In this document: positions 24,401 to 35,339 of the stretch, piece after piece
How the letters are laid out: each line of letters begins with the position of its first letter
Numbering within the stretch: the stretch's first letter is position 1
DNA from: Marsupella aquatica
Lineage: Eukaryota; Marchantiophyta
Length of the DNA stretch: 64,000 nt
Assembly: GCA_973895155.1 (NCBI GenBank)
Contig: OZ316897.1
Location: forward strand, 20,026,001 to 20,090,000
Reading direction: 5' to 3'
Translations under genes and position numbers: made by a program
Notes under the pieces: generated by a model
The model's input: the letters and a program-made list of their open reading frames with translations, nothing else
Database searches by the model: none
What the model was told of the DNA's origin: nothing

Positions 24401-26776
24401 TTTCTCTCTTCACACAGATGACAAGATGGGTGACCCTCTGAGTGGAGGCAGTGGTTCTCTCCCAATCCCCATTCCAGGGCCTTTGACCTTACAGACAGCA
24501 TTATCCCGTTATGCTGACTTGCTCACGCCTCCAAAAAAGGTCTAGGTTTCCCTCAAGCAGCAGTTGAAATATAATGATTTTTTCTGTGGTAGACGTTAAT
24601 CTCTAGACGTGGAGAAGGAGTAATCCCTTCAAATTTAATTTTATTAGCTGTATTGGCCAGTTTATGTGAATAGATTTATTTCGCCCTTTTAACCGAGAGC
24701 CCGAAATTCAACTCCCCGAGGTTCCTTTGGTTCTAAAGTAGTTTGTTGTGGTTGTCTCTTGCAGGCTGTTCTCACGACGCTGGCGGCATTTGCTTCCAAC
24801 CCAGAGGAAGAAAACCGTCTTAAGCACCTAGCCTCTGCGGCCGGCAAGGTAGGGATGGGTTAGTTGCAGTCCCAGAAGTTTCTCTCTCTGTCGGGGAAGT
24901 CGCAACTGCTTTTTAGTTGACTGGGTTCTTTCGTTCTAATAAAGGTCTCACTTGTTGTTTAAAACAGGATGACTATGCCCACTATATTTCCAGTGTCCAG
25001 AGGACTCTTCTGGAAGTGATGCATGACTTCCCCTCCGTGAAGGTGCCACTTGGAGTATTTTTTGCAGCTGTATCAGCACGCTTGGCTCCACGATTCTATT
25101 CCATTTCCTCTTCACCGAAGTATGTGCTCAATACAAATTTGAATTTTATAGAGGTTTTCTACACTTTCTGTTATGGAATCTTGTGATTTGTTCATTTCTC
25201 TCCTGAGCACTCAACTGGCGTGCGTTGGTTTGTTTCGTGGCAGGTTGCATCCAAGTAGGATTCATGTTACATGTGCACTGGTGGAAGGCCCTAGTGCGAG
25301 TGGAAAAGTTTACCGAGGGGTCTGTTCAACGTGGATGAAGGTACCTAAGGCTGACTCAGGAATCGAGGAATTTTTTGATTCTTCACACGTGCACCTAAAA
25401 TTTGTGTGGTCCTAAATACAGCATTGATATAGGCATCATTGTTACCTCGGAATGTCTACTGAAAAGGAAAAATCTTTCATTGTTTTCAGAACGCTGTTCC
25501 AGCTGAGTTAGGATCGTCAGATATCTCGTGGGCTCCCATATTTGTGAGGACTTCAAACTTCAGGCTGCCAGCTGATCCCAAAACACCTATTATCATGATT
25601 GGACCTGGCACAGGATTGGCTCCTTTCAGGGGTTTCCTTCAGGTAAGACTGGTTGACTGTCCAGCTAGTTGAGTTTTCGTTTATGCCGTCTGGTCGTAGA
25701 TTGTCATGACCATTACGCGTAATGTATATTCAAGATACTGTTCAATTCTCTTTCGTTTGAAACTGACCTTGCTCTGACCCCCTTCAATTATTTCTTTGCA
25801 TGAGTCCAGGAAAGGGCTGCTCTTATAGACGCGGGTGAGACCGTTGGGCCGGCAATGTTTTTCTTTGGCTGCAGAACACGGAAGCAGGTTAGCATTGCAG
25901 TAGGATTTCCTGGGAACTCAAGCTTGACAACCTCGTCGATGTCGAATGTGTCTGGTTGAGGTGTTCACTGCTGCCTGCTATTTGAGATGAACTAAGTTTG
26001 TGGAATTTGGTCTGGCTGGTTTCATAGGACTTCATTTACCAGGATGAGCTTCAAGATTATGTCATGAAGGGGGCCGTCACCTCATTGATAGTAGCTTTTT
26101 CGAGGGAGGGAGCTGCCAAAGAGTATGTTCAGCATAAGATGGTGCAAGAGGTATGTTGCTCGCTTAAAGAGCATCACTTTCTAGTCAAATACATTCATCC
26201 TTTCAGTTACGAACAGCGCTGCAGTGAAGATATTTTCTCTTGAGACTCTAAAATTCACTCGACCTTGCTCAATGCAGGCATCGAATTTGTGGAACCTGAT
26301 TGATAGTGGCGCTTATGTATACGTCTGCGGTGATGCCAAAAGTATGGCGAGAGATGTTCATCGCACTTTACACAACATTGTCCAAGAGCAGGTCTGTAAC
26401 TGAATTTCGAGACGATCTCTTATCTCTTCATAAGATTGTGAATTCCTTGTCGTAGCGGGCCCGAGTCTGCAAAACTGGTTGTGCGTTTCCATGCTCGGCT
26501 GTTTTCACACAGAGTTATTGAGTCCAATTGAAACAATTTGGAAAACATTAAAGATCTAGAGTTGGTTTCTGAGTACCCCTTTCGAATTCTTGAAGCGGTT
26601 TCTAAGGGGAATCCGAATAACAAGCCTATGTGCATGTAACTTATGATGTTGCATTTAATGTACTGATATGCTCAGCGCCTCGTACGTTTGGGCAGGGTCA
26701 TATGGATAGTACACCAGCAGAAGCTCTAATCAAGCAACTACAAACAGAGGGCAGATATCAAAGGGACATCTGGTAA
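21472..26776 (+). CDS. CPR: NADPH-cytochrome P450 reductase, 18 exons, 684 aa
   Basis: Passes electrons from NADPH through FAD and FMN to microsomal P450s at the ER surface. Exons: 21472-21717, 22183-22245, 22563-22639, 22819-22885, 23014-23106, 23314-23350, 23498-23567, 23670-23861, 23982-24074, 24305-24539, 24765-24848, 24968-25119, 25244-25340, 25490-25642, 25810-25887, 26028-26150, 26278-26391, 26696-26776. All introns are GT-AG and phases agree. Residues 14-36 form the N-terminal membrane anchor ([20 protein letters not shown]). FMN site: [14 protein letters not shown] (69-82) and YGDGEPT (130-136). FAD site: RFYSISSS (461-468) and GVCSTW (495-500). NADPH site: [12 protein letters not shown] (540-551), FFFGCR (570-575) and CGDA (637-640). 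The C-terminal Trp684 stacks on FAD in this family. Length is normal for plant enzymes (about 680-710). The short N-terminus ahead of the anchor resembles class I plant reductases. No defect seen. Confidence 0.97.
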
Positions 26777-28470
26777 TTCTGCCTAGTGCAGTTATCTTCA
26801 GTTGACAAGCACACTGATATAGAGGGCGTGACAGGGAAGGGTTTCATTTTGCAGATTTCCCTGCCAGTCCACGCATTGAAGACTGTACAAATGATCCTTT
26901 TTGGTAGAAATGACATTAATTCATTCATTTACTGTAATGAAGGGAAATCAGAATCCCGACATTAGGGGTGTACTATTGTTAATCAACTAGCAGTCGTCTT
27001 TGCTGTTGAATTGAACAGCAAAGCAACTTCATAGGAAGAGATTTGTTAACCACGCAAATCCAGACTCGCCATCAATCCAAGCTATACATCTAATTTTGAG
27101 GCCTGTCGTTATCCACAGTAGAGGAAGGCAAGATATGTGAGTATCTATGCCGTAGTTCAGCGGTAGTAGGCTAGTGGGCCTGGAAGGAAAAAATAGTTGA
27201 TTATCGTATCTAGGTCTTAAGCCTCGTTTGGCAAGGATAATTACCAGGACCGATAACTTGCGTGTTGGCGTATTAAAGGCTTTCAATCGAATTCACGGAC
27301 CCGGAGTTCATGGGCCCGGTTCAATATTTCCAGTGGATGATTAGAGACAATGCTAAAGAGTTTATACTTTCAGTTCATGATTTGTAGTTTATTGATTTGG
27401 AGGCTTTTGTTGTACTTTGTTTCAATCACTACCCTCTGCTCCTGCAGAGCTGTTGTGCTACGATGGGTTGTTGGTCATCATTCGTGCTCATCTCTTCAGG
27501 ACAGCAGGAATTGTTATTGTATTATGCGCACGAGTCCGAAGTACTGTGGCGTTCAGGGACACTTTCTGAGTGAGCATTAAAATTGGGAAACTGCCCGGCT
27601 GCTGTTTCCGTTTTTTCAGAAAAATTATGTGATGTGCTTTGACTGCTCTGTATCAATAATGGGAGTCACAAGCATACTACTTTTTCCTCCAATAATGAAG
27701 AATGCATGCAATTTGGAATTGGCTTGTATCAATGACTTGAAGATTTACAGATGGAGGTTCCTGGCCCCGTGTAAAGTCACTCATTCACGTGCTTATATAC
27801 GAAAGGCGTCTGAGTCTTAGATAAGTAAACAGTTGGAAATGGAGATTCAAGTGCAGTAATCTATTGAGATTTGTATTAAACAGACGGACAGGATGTCGAA
27901 TTTGAGGGTGTGTTCTGTCTCGGAGATTAGGATGGCATCAACTAGCGGCACCTTTTCGACTGATGACCAATGTGAGTTTTTCGTTGACGTCCTGCAAAGT
28001 AGTCGTTCAAACTTGAATTTTAGGATCCAAGAAACCTGAATTCGGATCACTGCCGGATCAGTGGTGTAGACCTTTCCGCAAGTTTGACATTCAAGCTCGA
28101 TTTCGAAGCCAAAATAGATCCAGGACAGTGGGGATGCTTTATGTATTTTCATCGAAGGAACTTCAGGGCCTTCTGGTCATTCTTTCTAAGCTAGGGCATT
28201 ATGAGGACTGCTGGGACTGTCCAAAAGGTGGAGTTACTGCAGCGGGCATCACTAGGAATGTGGAACACAGTGGCTTTCTGCGCATTGTTGTTAGATCCGT
28301 AGAATAGAGTCTTTCAACTCAACTGTATGACTTTGACGTCGCTGGTTGAGATCATAACGTACACCTTATCAACTGGGTAGCTCACACATAGACCGCTGCA
28401 ACAGACCGGTGACAGTGTAAACAGAATTCTCATCAGCGGGTAGAATTTTCGGTGGTGGCAAAGGAGTGTC
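26777..28470. other. Intergenic: reductase 3' end and GNAT upstream region
   Basis: The first few hundred bases after the reductase stop presumably include its 3' untranslated region. The phrase cctcgtttggcaagg near 27221 resembles the edge of common plant MITEs, but no partner end was found. No further gene is supported up to the GNAT start at 28471. Confidence 0.4.
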
Positions 28471-29124
28471 ATGGCGTCTGCGTATGGGAAGATTGCCCGT
28501 CTGTCTTCAGGGGCTGCGGGAAGTCTGGCTGGAATACTGGAGAAATCACTGAAAGACAACACGGCGGTGCGAGTGTTCCACATTTCGCCGGAGGAAGAGC
28601 AAGGGACGATTTTCGCGCCTCGGTATCCTAAGTTGGTGAGCCGAATGCACACTCTCTTCAAGGCGGAAATCGAAGATGGCAACACTTACCCGCAGGAGGA
28701 GCTCCTTGACGAGGCTCAATTCCGTGCCTACTTCCTGGCATACGACGCATTCGTCGTGGTTCAGGTGACTACGACGAATGGTGGCGAGGGAGATCTTCTT
28801 CTGAACGACGGGAACGCTGACTGGGAAGCGAATTTGCTTGGCTTCTTCTACGTAAAACCTAATTTCCCTGGCCGTTGTTCTCATATTTGCAACGGCGGTT
28901 TCTTCACAGCACCAGAAGCTCGTAACCGCGGAGTGGGGCGTTGTATGGCGGAGGCTTTCCTTAAAGTGGCTCCGGCTCTGGGATACAGGTCGTCTACGTT
29001 CAACCTGGTGTTTGTGAACAATACTGCCTCTGTGAAATTGTGGCAGTCGCTAGGATTTCGTGAGATTGGGCGGATTCCGAAGGCTGGTCGGCTCCAGATC
29101 ACGATGCCTTGGGCCCTTGGGTGA
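28471..29124 (+). CDS. Mpr1-like GNAT N-acetyltransferase, intronless, 217 aa
   Basis: A single open frame starting at ATG 28471. The C-terminal half is a GNAT fold: the acetyl-CoA pyrophosphate loop is RNRGVG (151-156, consensus R/Q-x-x-G-x-G/A), followed by an APALGYRSSTFNLVFVNNTA strand (168-187) and WQSLGFREIGRIP (191-203). The segment YVKPNFPGRCSHICNGGF (127-144) and the FNLVF..N.AS..LW..LGF..IGRIP pattern are the signature of the fungal Mpr1/Ppr1 group, which acetylates L-azetidine-2-carboxylate and proline-related compounds and lowers oxidative stress in yeast. Substrate here is unknown. The N-terminal 120 residues are typical length for that group and contain no signal peptide. Absence of introns contrasts with the multi-exon neighbours. 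Family call is confident, function only inferred. Confidence 0.85.
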   Translation: MASAYGKIARLSSGAAGSLAGILEKSLKDNTAVRVFHISPEEEQGTIFAPRYPKLVSRMHTLFKAEIEDGNTYPQEELLDEAQFRAYFLAYDAFVVVQVTTTNGGEGDLLLNDGNADWEANLLGFFYVKPNFPGRCSHICNGGFFTAPEARNRGVGRCMAEAFLKVAPALGYRSSTFNLVFVNNTASVKLWQSLGFREIGRIPKAGRLQITMPWALG

Positions 29125-29404
29125 AATTATAGTAGAACATGATAGCATCTACAAGCTCAGAAGATCGGCACCTCGGTACTCCGGTTTGACAGGAATTGGG
29201 AATGGGAATGCATGTATCAATTATTTAATTGAAGTTCTCATATCTCGTGGTACCGATTTCTGTCGTCAATGTTTATGAATCGGACCTAAGTCCACCCGCA
29301 AGGACCTGCTTACAACACTGTGGAATGTACGGTTTAGAACAGTGCATGACACCGGAAGTGCATTAGAAGGCACGACTTTGAAGCAACCAGTTTTGCACAT
29401 CTGC

Positions 29405-29565
29405 AGGCGCAAATCTGTTACACTAACTAGGTCTAGACGATTTCCTGATCCAGCTGACTTTATGGAATTAGCAACGACTTCTGCGCATCCGCAGTACCAC
29501 AGGTGAAAATCTATTACACCTAACCGGGCATGGCGATTGCCTGATCCAGGACTTTACGGAATTGG
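29405..29565. repeat. Diverged ~96-bp-spaced direct repeat
   Basis: A block of about 60 bp at 29409-29468 (containing cctgatccag, then gactttatggaatt) recurs at about 29505-29563 with roughly one fifth of positions changed. It lies downstream of the GNAT gene. Between 29565 and 30040 nothing else is recognised. Confidence 0.6.
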
Positions 29566-30049
29566 GAATTGGGAATTCCTGTAACGTGTAGTGAGTGGCT
29601 CACCATGGTGAATCTCAGCCCCAGCAGGAAGCCGTGGCATGAGTAAAGGCTGCATGTTCAAGCTAGCGTAAGGATTACGTAACTCCAAACGTATTGACGG
29701 TAGAGAGGATCCAATACAAGGTAGATCCGAGAACGAGATTGGAGGCAGATATAGTTCCTTTCTTTCCTGACACTCCTTGTGGATGGAGAAGCTTAGTTCT
29801 TGGGGCGGAAAGGAGAGGTGCAGAACTGTTGGCAGTCTGTAGACATTGGTAGGAGTGCTGCTCGGGGCGTAACATTGCAGTTAGCAACCGTGGCCGCCAT
29901 TTTGGGGTCTGGAAGAAGCAATAGGCACTAGTGGTCTCCCCACAGAATTTGCTCTGGGCCTCACAATCCAATTATCAAGAGTGGCCGCAATTTTTTAGTC
30001 TGGAAGAGCCACAAGCTAGCGAGACGCAGCCTGCCAAGACCAACCAGCC

Positions 30050-30320
30050 CTCTGGCTGTCGATCAAATGTCTCTTTGGTGAGTGCACTTGACAGACTTGC
30101 AGCTGGGCAGCCCTTAGTGAGTGTGAATCTTTGGTGCCCTCTGGCTGTCGATCAAATGTCTTCTTTGGTGAGGGCACTTGACAGACTTGTAGCTGGGCAG
30201 CCTTTGGTGAGTGTGAATCTTTGGTGAGTGTACTTGACTTGCAGCTGGGCAGCCTTTGGTGAGTGTGAATCTTTGGTGAGTGTACTTGACTTGCAGCTGG
30301 GCAGCTTATGGTGAGTGTGA
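30050..30320. repeat. Compound tandem repeat with agctgggcag units
   Basis: The word agctgggcag occurs at 30101, 30191, 30243 and 30295: one 90-bp step, then two 52-bp steps. Each unit carries ggtgagtgtgaatctttgg; the longer unit adds a block containing ctctggctgtcgatcaaatg. The array looks like unequal-crossover growth from a longer to a shorter unit. Confidence 0.8.
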
Positions 30321-30434
30321 AAGGCAGGGACGAGTGGGTATGCTAAACCCTGGATGCGCTGGTGTCTCACCCGAGCTCCCCAATAGCAGGGATACTATTT
30401 GCACTCAGTGGAGTGCCCTGGGTCTTTTGCCTTG

Positions 30435-30740
30435 AAAGTAAAAAATAGACCCTTCCAACAGAGGAAAGGCATTCTACTTTGGAGGATGCTCCACTGGAGG
30501 GTAGCTTACAAGGGGGACTATACTAGGGGATTCGTAAGGGACCCTGGTCACTCAAGGATTGCCACTTAGGGATCCGAAAGGGACCTTGGTCACTCTCAAG
30601 GATTGCCTTGAAATCCAAAAATAGACCCATCCAACAGAGGATAGGCGTTCTACTTTGGAGTATGCTCCACTGTCGGGTGGCCCACAAGGGGAGACATACT
30701 CAGGGATCCGAAAGGGACCCTGGTCACTCAAAGATCCCAC
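30435..30740. repeat. ~176-bp tandem duplication
   Basis: The block beginning atagacccttccaacagagg at 30445 recurs at 30621 (176 bp apart), including tctactttgga followed by atgctccactg, and then gggaccctggtcactcaa. A third shorter copy of the last phrase lies between them (about 30575-30605). Confidence 0.75.
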
Positions 30741-30837
30741 AGGACCCAGACCAGGAGGGAGAGAGTGTTGAACCAAGGCCCCAAAGGGGGCTAGCCAGGG
30801 GGTGAGGAGAAACCAGGAGTCCCACCACTACACCCCC

Positions 30838-30937
30838 CATCCACACATGCACACGCAAATCCTCCACACCCCTTGTGTATGGAGGGGGGATTGACCCTGG
30901 CACCTCTGGGTTCTAAGCTCATCCGCTATTGCCATGG
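30838..30937 (-). mobile_element. tRNA-derived SINE-like head
   Basis: On the minus strand the stretch reads TGGCAATAGCGGATGAGC, then GAACCCAGAGGTGCC, then GGGTCAATCCCCC. The first resembles a pol III A box (TRGCNNAGYGG) and the last a B box (GGTTCGANTCC). Spacing of ~30 bp suits a tRNA-like promoter, but no intact tRNA fold or CCA-adjacent stem is evident. This is a weak call based on the box-like words only. Confidence 0.3.
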
Positions 30938-31254
30938 GTCTTTGTTTTCAACTTTTGTTCCCTTGCAAGGAGTGGTGGGTGGCCAGTAGAAAAAGTACAT
31001 GTTTACATCGAGTTTGCCAAAGAGAAAACAAAGTACACCTTTCAGACGGGAATTATCATTCTAGGCTAGGTTTCCCTTCTCTCGTCAAAAATAAGGCTCA
31101 TGGGGGCAGAGTGAGTAAGTTATAGACTCATGGGGAGAGTAATAATAGATTGTCATGGGATCAAACAGCATCCGACACATTTAAAAAGAGGCTGGTGGGA
31201 GGCCAGGACATGCACGGGTTACTACACAGTTGGGAATACAGCCGATGAATTTAA

Positions 31255-31790
31255 CCCTTATACTTCTTAGACATGAGGTACGAAGGGAGATCCAAGTATT
31301 TCATCTTGTATTCAACTAATCCAAATGATGAGGATTTAGGGTATTCCATCTTGAATACTTGCAACCCATTTTTTTCTCTTGATCCAAATACAAGGAACTC
31401 CAAACGGGTCATTTTACAAGGCCATTGAATACCAAGTTGGACCCAGGTATACAATTTTGTATTGAAACTATCAATTTGATGGGCAGGAGCGCATTGAACA
31501 TTCTATGTGTAGCTTGAATACTAACGTAGGTACTTGGTGTACATTTGTTCACCGAGTCCAAAACCCACGAATCCCAAAAATACAGTTGAAGACCAAAGTG
31601 AATTCAAGTATACATTTTTGTGTTCAAATATCAATTTGAGGGGTTCAAGGTTGTCAAACCTCCATTATCTTTTAAGTTTGAGCAGACTTAGATACTTGGA
31701 TTCCATTTTTTCTCTAAGTCCAAAACATAAGGACCCAAAGTGCCCAAGTGAATGACTTGAATACAAGTATTCCCTTGTAATTCAAACTTA
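31255..31790. repeat. Two diverged ~280-bp direct repeats
   Basis: The halves 31310-31490 and 31590-31780 share phrases in the same general set, including gtatacaattttgt / gtatacatttttgt, atcaatttgatggg / atcaatttgagggg, and a ccatttttttctct / ccattttttctct stretch next to tccaaaa. Order is partly rearranged, so this is an old, degenerate repeat. Remaining sequence in 30940-32190 shows no gene. Confidence 0.5.
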
Positions 31791-32199
31791 GTTCATTAGC
31801 ATCCTATGATTTTTGTGAGCTTGTGTATACTCTCACCATTTATGTTCTTGTTTTCTGTTGGCCCCAAGTGCATTGGCCAAAGCGTCACAAACTCCTCTTT
31901 CTAATGGTATTAATTATAGGCAATTTGGCTTAATAGCAAAGGTGACATGACTCTACTACCGACAGGGGATACTACTTATTTGCTCCAATTAAATCTTTCT
32001 TTCCTTTCCGGCTACCAAGGTTTGGATACCAAATCTTGGTATCAGTAAAACTTATTCACTCTCTTTTCTTTTGTCGTGAACTCTGAGGATGAATACCAGA
32101 GATCTGCAGATCCCACTTCTGATTCATAAGAACAATTAAGCCTCGTTCCTCTCAAGACCCCAAAACTTTACCTTCGAATGTGAAATGGGCTCCGTGGAT

Positions 32200-32375
32200 C
32201 CCATTTCGGATTCCTAAGGAAGTCCTCAACTATCCACTTTTGAGGCCACATGCATGATTCTCGGATTCCCCAGGAAGTCCTGATTTAACCATTTTGAGGC
32301 CATGTGCATGATTCTCGGATTTCTCAGGAAGTCCTCATTTAACCGCTTTTGAGGCCATATGCATGATTCTCCCTG
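32200..32375. repeat. ~55-bp tandem repeat, 3 copies
   Basis: The phrase tttgaggccacatgcatgattc and its variants start near 32240, 32294 and 32349, about 55 bp apart, each with an upstream aggaagtcct block. On the minus strand the array is open and encodes the recurring peptide FLxNPRIMHMASK within a 119-codon frame (32226-32585). No family matches, and the frame is probably a repeat by-product. Confidence 0.75.
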
Positions 32376-32379
32376 CTCT

Positions 32380-33620
32380 CCCAGGTTGACAAATGTGAAT
32401 TTGTGGACTACACAAATTGCAGCCCCCATGAAAGTATAAAAACTGCATTCTCGGCTTGCCTGACGGTCTGTCAAGCTATCAAAAGATCGGTTTACTGAAG
32501 ACAAGCCACAAGATTCGGCCACAACCATGTAATTCAATCCCTTATTGCAACTTATCAAATTACAATCGAACCTCCTAGAATCCACTCTCTTAAAATACTT
32601 TTGTCTCTCATTCCAACTATTTTTACAGCTCTACTACGTCGCTTCTGCATAATCTTTGTAACCTTACAGAAGCCAAAGAACATATCAAGGGCTGCAGTTT
32701 GGATTACCTCGCGGGCTTGCACCTTGATCGTCAAAGATGCAGAAGGGAACTCTTGCTGTGGCTACCAAACAGAAAAGTCAAAAGCGTATTCGAGTACTGG
32801 TGATTCCCTTGCACACTTACACTGCTACAAATAGTTCAAGTAGTTTGATGTGATTGCTTGCTAATAAATCTCACAAACATGAAAGACGGACGAGTCCAAC
32901 ATGTTCCACCAAATTCTGTCACCTTCATTTACTTGGTCACTTAATTCCGTAGCACCATAGGCCTCGAATTTTCGATCTACAATTTTCAGATTGTAGATCG
33001 AGTTGAACATTGAGCTGTACTGTAATTAACATATGGCAAGTTTTGTGTCTCTAGACATACGAAAAATCTCATACCTACCAATCGACGCAATTGTCAGGAA
33101 GCGAAGTCAACAAGTCTGTTCGCCTGGCATCCATTTAGCAGATTTTGCTCCTTCTGCTCTAGTTATCACCTTTCAGAGGAGAGAGAACCTAAAAAGTTGT
33201 TGAAATCACACAACGAAACATCGACAGTCTGGAAATCTGTCACTGGGCGGCCAAAACCGTACCTTTGAACTGGTTAGATGGTAATTTGGTGAACACAAAT
33301 GGCCAACCTTCTCCTTTACCTAGGCGCTCCGATACGGAAACTACATCGCTGCTCTTCTGAACTTACATGGATAGTTCAGGCAACTGTAGTTGACTTGAAA
33401 GTACATCAGCAGATGCCAATGGAAAGCGACTAGAGACTAGAGTACCTTTCCCATCAAATGGACAAAGCTTGAAGGGGCAACTCAATATTTTCAGTCACTT
33501 CTCGATGCAGAAAGACACTTTGGTTGCTTTTCAGCTAGATATCTGACGTGGGACAGTGTGAAAAAAACAACCAGCTGTACGGCACAAAGGCACATAATTC
33601 TTACAACAAGAAGTTTGCTT
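32380..33620. other. No recognised gene
   Basis: Sequence of ordinary composition with short open frames only. A local palindrome cgatctacaattttcagattgtagatcg lies at about 32972-32999 (10-bp arms). Nothing else stands out. Confidence 0.4.
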
Positions 33621-33627
33621 TCAAATC

Positions 33628-33840
33628 CATGGTCAGCATGAGAGGAAAAATGCTTGTAGAGTGCAACAAGCTCTTTGATGTCCCACACTTCATATTCTGT
33701 CTCTCTGAAACTTCACCTTCACCATTGTATACGAGAGGAGCAGCAAGGTAATGGCCACAATAACGACAGTTACTCCCTCAACAGCATTAGTAAAGGTGAG
33801 TCGTGAGGGCAAACTCTCCATGAACCAAGGCATTCTTATT
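33628..33840. repeat. Copy 1 of the DnaJ-flank repeat
   Basis: The block ccatggtcagcatgag ... gtgcaacaagctctttgatgtcccacacttcatattctg resembles two later blocks at 37995-38087 and 38267-38357. All three lie downstream (in gene orientation) of the two DnaJ-like genes, so they mark a duplicated segment larger than the coding regions. Confidence 0.7.
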
Positions 33841-34121
33841 CCTGCTAACAAATATTACAAAGCTTCTCTCGAAATCCATCCATCCTTTGGCACATGAGAT
33901 AAGCTCGAGAGTCAAGGAACTCGGGAAGGAAAGTCGAGGCCCTCAGAAGGGGTCGAGATCGATGTCGTCTGGAGGGGTGTCAATTGTGGCAGTATTAAAA
34001 GTGCTGAAGACATTCCTGAACAGCAGAGATGGTTCCAATACCTCGAGTGCTACAGTTTTTCCCGGACTCCAGAAACCTATTCCGACCTAAACTTTGCATG
34101 TATAATTGGGCCATCACCGAC

Positions 34122-34709
34122 CTAGGATAATTGGGCCATCACTTTGGCCAGCAACACAGATAGCATCTTAGCTTTCTCCGCATGAGGGAGTTCTTGAAAA
34201 ACCAAGTATACAGCCTTTCCGCTGTTATCTCTAATTTTTCCCAGCCGGTATCCAGCGACAGCCCCAGCCAGGGATCCTGGAACGTTGCCAACTATAAATC
34301 CCAGGATAGCTCCGGCAGCTCCTCCTGCCAATCCATAAAATTTTCCCTGATTTAACTCATCATTAAGTCCTTGCTCAAACATCATCTCCTCAAAAATAGA
34401 GCCGAATTGCTCATTGGCTCTAGCACCCGTGTCTTGGGACGATGCATTACTAGACCAGGATCCGTATCCACCTGACGCAGCTTCTTCAGAAGAACGCTTT
34501 GAGTCATAGTCTCTTCGTCGGGAAGGATCAGAAAGGACGTAGTATGCATCGTTTACTTCCTGAAATCGAGCGGTCGCTTGTTCTTGTTCTCGGGATCCAA
34601 CTGGAAGTCGGTCTGGATGCGTCTCTAGCGAACGGCGGCGATAAGCTTGCTTGATTTCCGAGGATGTTGCCGTCGGCGAGACTCCTAGCACCTCATACAA
34701 ATCGGCCAT
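34122..34709 (-). CDS. DnaJ (J-domain) protein with glycine-zipper tail, 195 aa
   Basis: Single-exon gene, ATG at 34709-34707. Residues 1-70 are a J domain: LYEVLGV, helix II (EIKQAYRRRSLETHPDR) with the HPD motif at 31-33 that stimulates Hsp70 ATPase, and the helix III/IV region ending in DPSRRRDYDS. A Ser/Gly linker (72-95) leads to an acidic helix (FGSIFEEMM, 102-110). Residues 125-157 form a small-residue-rich hydrophobic stretch (LAGGAAGAILGFIVGNVPG), likely membrane-associated, followed by the conserved-looking block VYLVFQELPHAEKAKML (168-183). There is no zinc finger, so it is a type III J protein. The same overall layout occurs in J proteins of fungi, which makes its ancestry worth a tree. 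The partner Hsp70 and compartment are unknown. A shortened paralogue lies 4.5 kb away on the same strand. Confidence 0.85.
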   Translation of the reverse strand: MADLYEVLGVSPTATSSEIKQAYRRRSLETHPDRLPVGSREQEQATARFQEVNDAYYVLSDPSRRRDYDSKRSSEEAASGGYGSWSSNASSQDTGARANEQFGSIFEEMMFEQGLNDELNQGKFYGLAGGAAGAILGFIVGNVPGSLAGAVAGYRLGKIRDNSGKAVYLVFQELPHAEKAKMLSVLLAKVMAQLS

Positions 34710-35339
34710 TTGACCAGGGCAAGTCTTACCAGTCCTTGAGCGAAATCAACTTCAACTAACTGGAGCTTGCACTATCTAGTACAGACAAAGCCGCATCAAA
34801 ATCGGTCGCAACTCCAACATTCGTAACCACAACTCTCCGCCTTTCTGTCGAGCTTCAAAACCTAAACCTATCTGTCAATCGGGCTTTCTACAAATTAAAT
34901 CCTCTGTTCTCCGCAAACAACGCCTTGATCTATCTGAAGTTCGTGCTAATAAGAGTCTTCTTCCTCGATCCCCTAACACGCATCAACAACGTACCAGGCC
35001 AATGTCCACCTCTCGATCGATTGCCGAACAACTTTCACAACGTACCGGAATTGCTCTGCCGATTCGGCTCACTCCTCATCGACGAGAAATGGAAACTGCA
35101 CCACTGTTTTGAAGCTCTGTCACAGCCATTTCTCAGCACGATTTTCTTCGGCCGAATGCTATGAAATGAAATGAAATCCAACAGGTTGACAACTCTAGTC
35201 GCGATGCACCGAGAATTTCAAAGCAAAACTTCAACTCTGTTTACTCAGTATCTTCTATGGTTGCTTTCCTTTGACTTAACTTTTACGAAGGCAGAGCACA
35301 CTTTAGTGCGGCCACCTGTCACCTGCAAATCGAACAATA
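34710..35339. other. Upstream region of the intact DnaJ gene
   Basis: Part of the region (34710-35160) shows patchy similarity to 39164-39560 upstream of the second DnaJ-like gene, including the cttgccctggtcaaatggc context around the start codon (minus strand) and a gaacttcagg/taaatcctctgttc word shared by both. No other gene is recognised. Confidence 0.5.

Noticed and set aside
32226-32585. 119-codon minus-strand frame with repeated NPRIMHMASK
   Set aside because: Encoded by a 55-bp tandem array, with no family resemblance.
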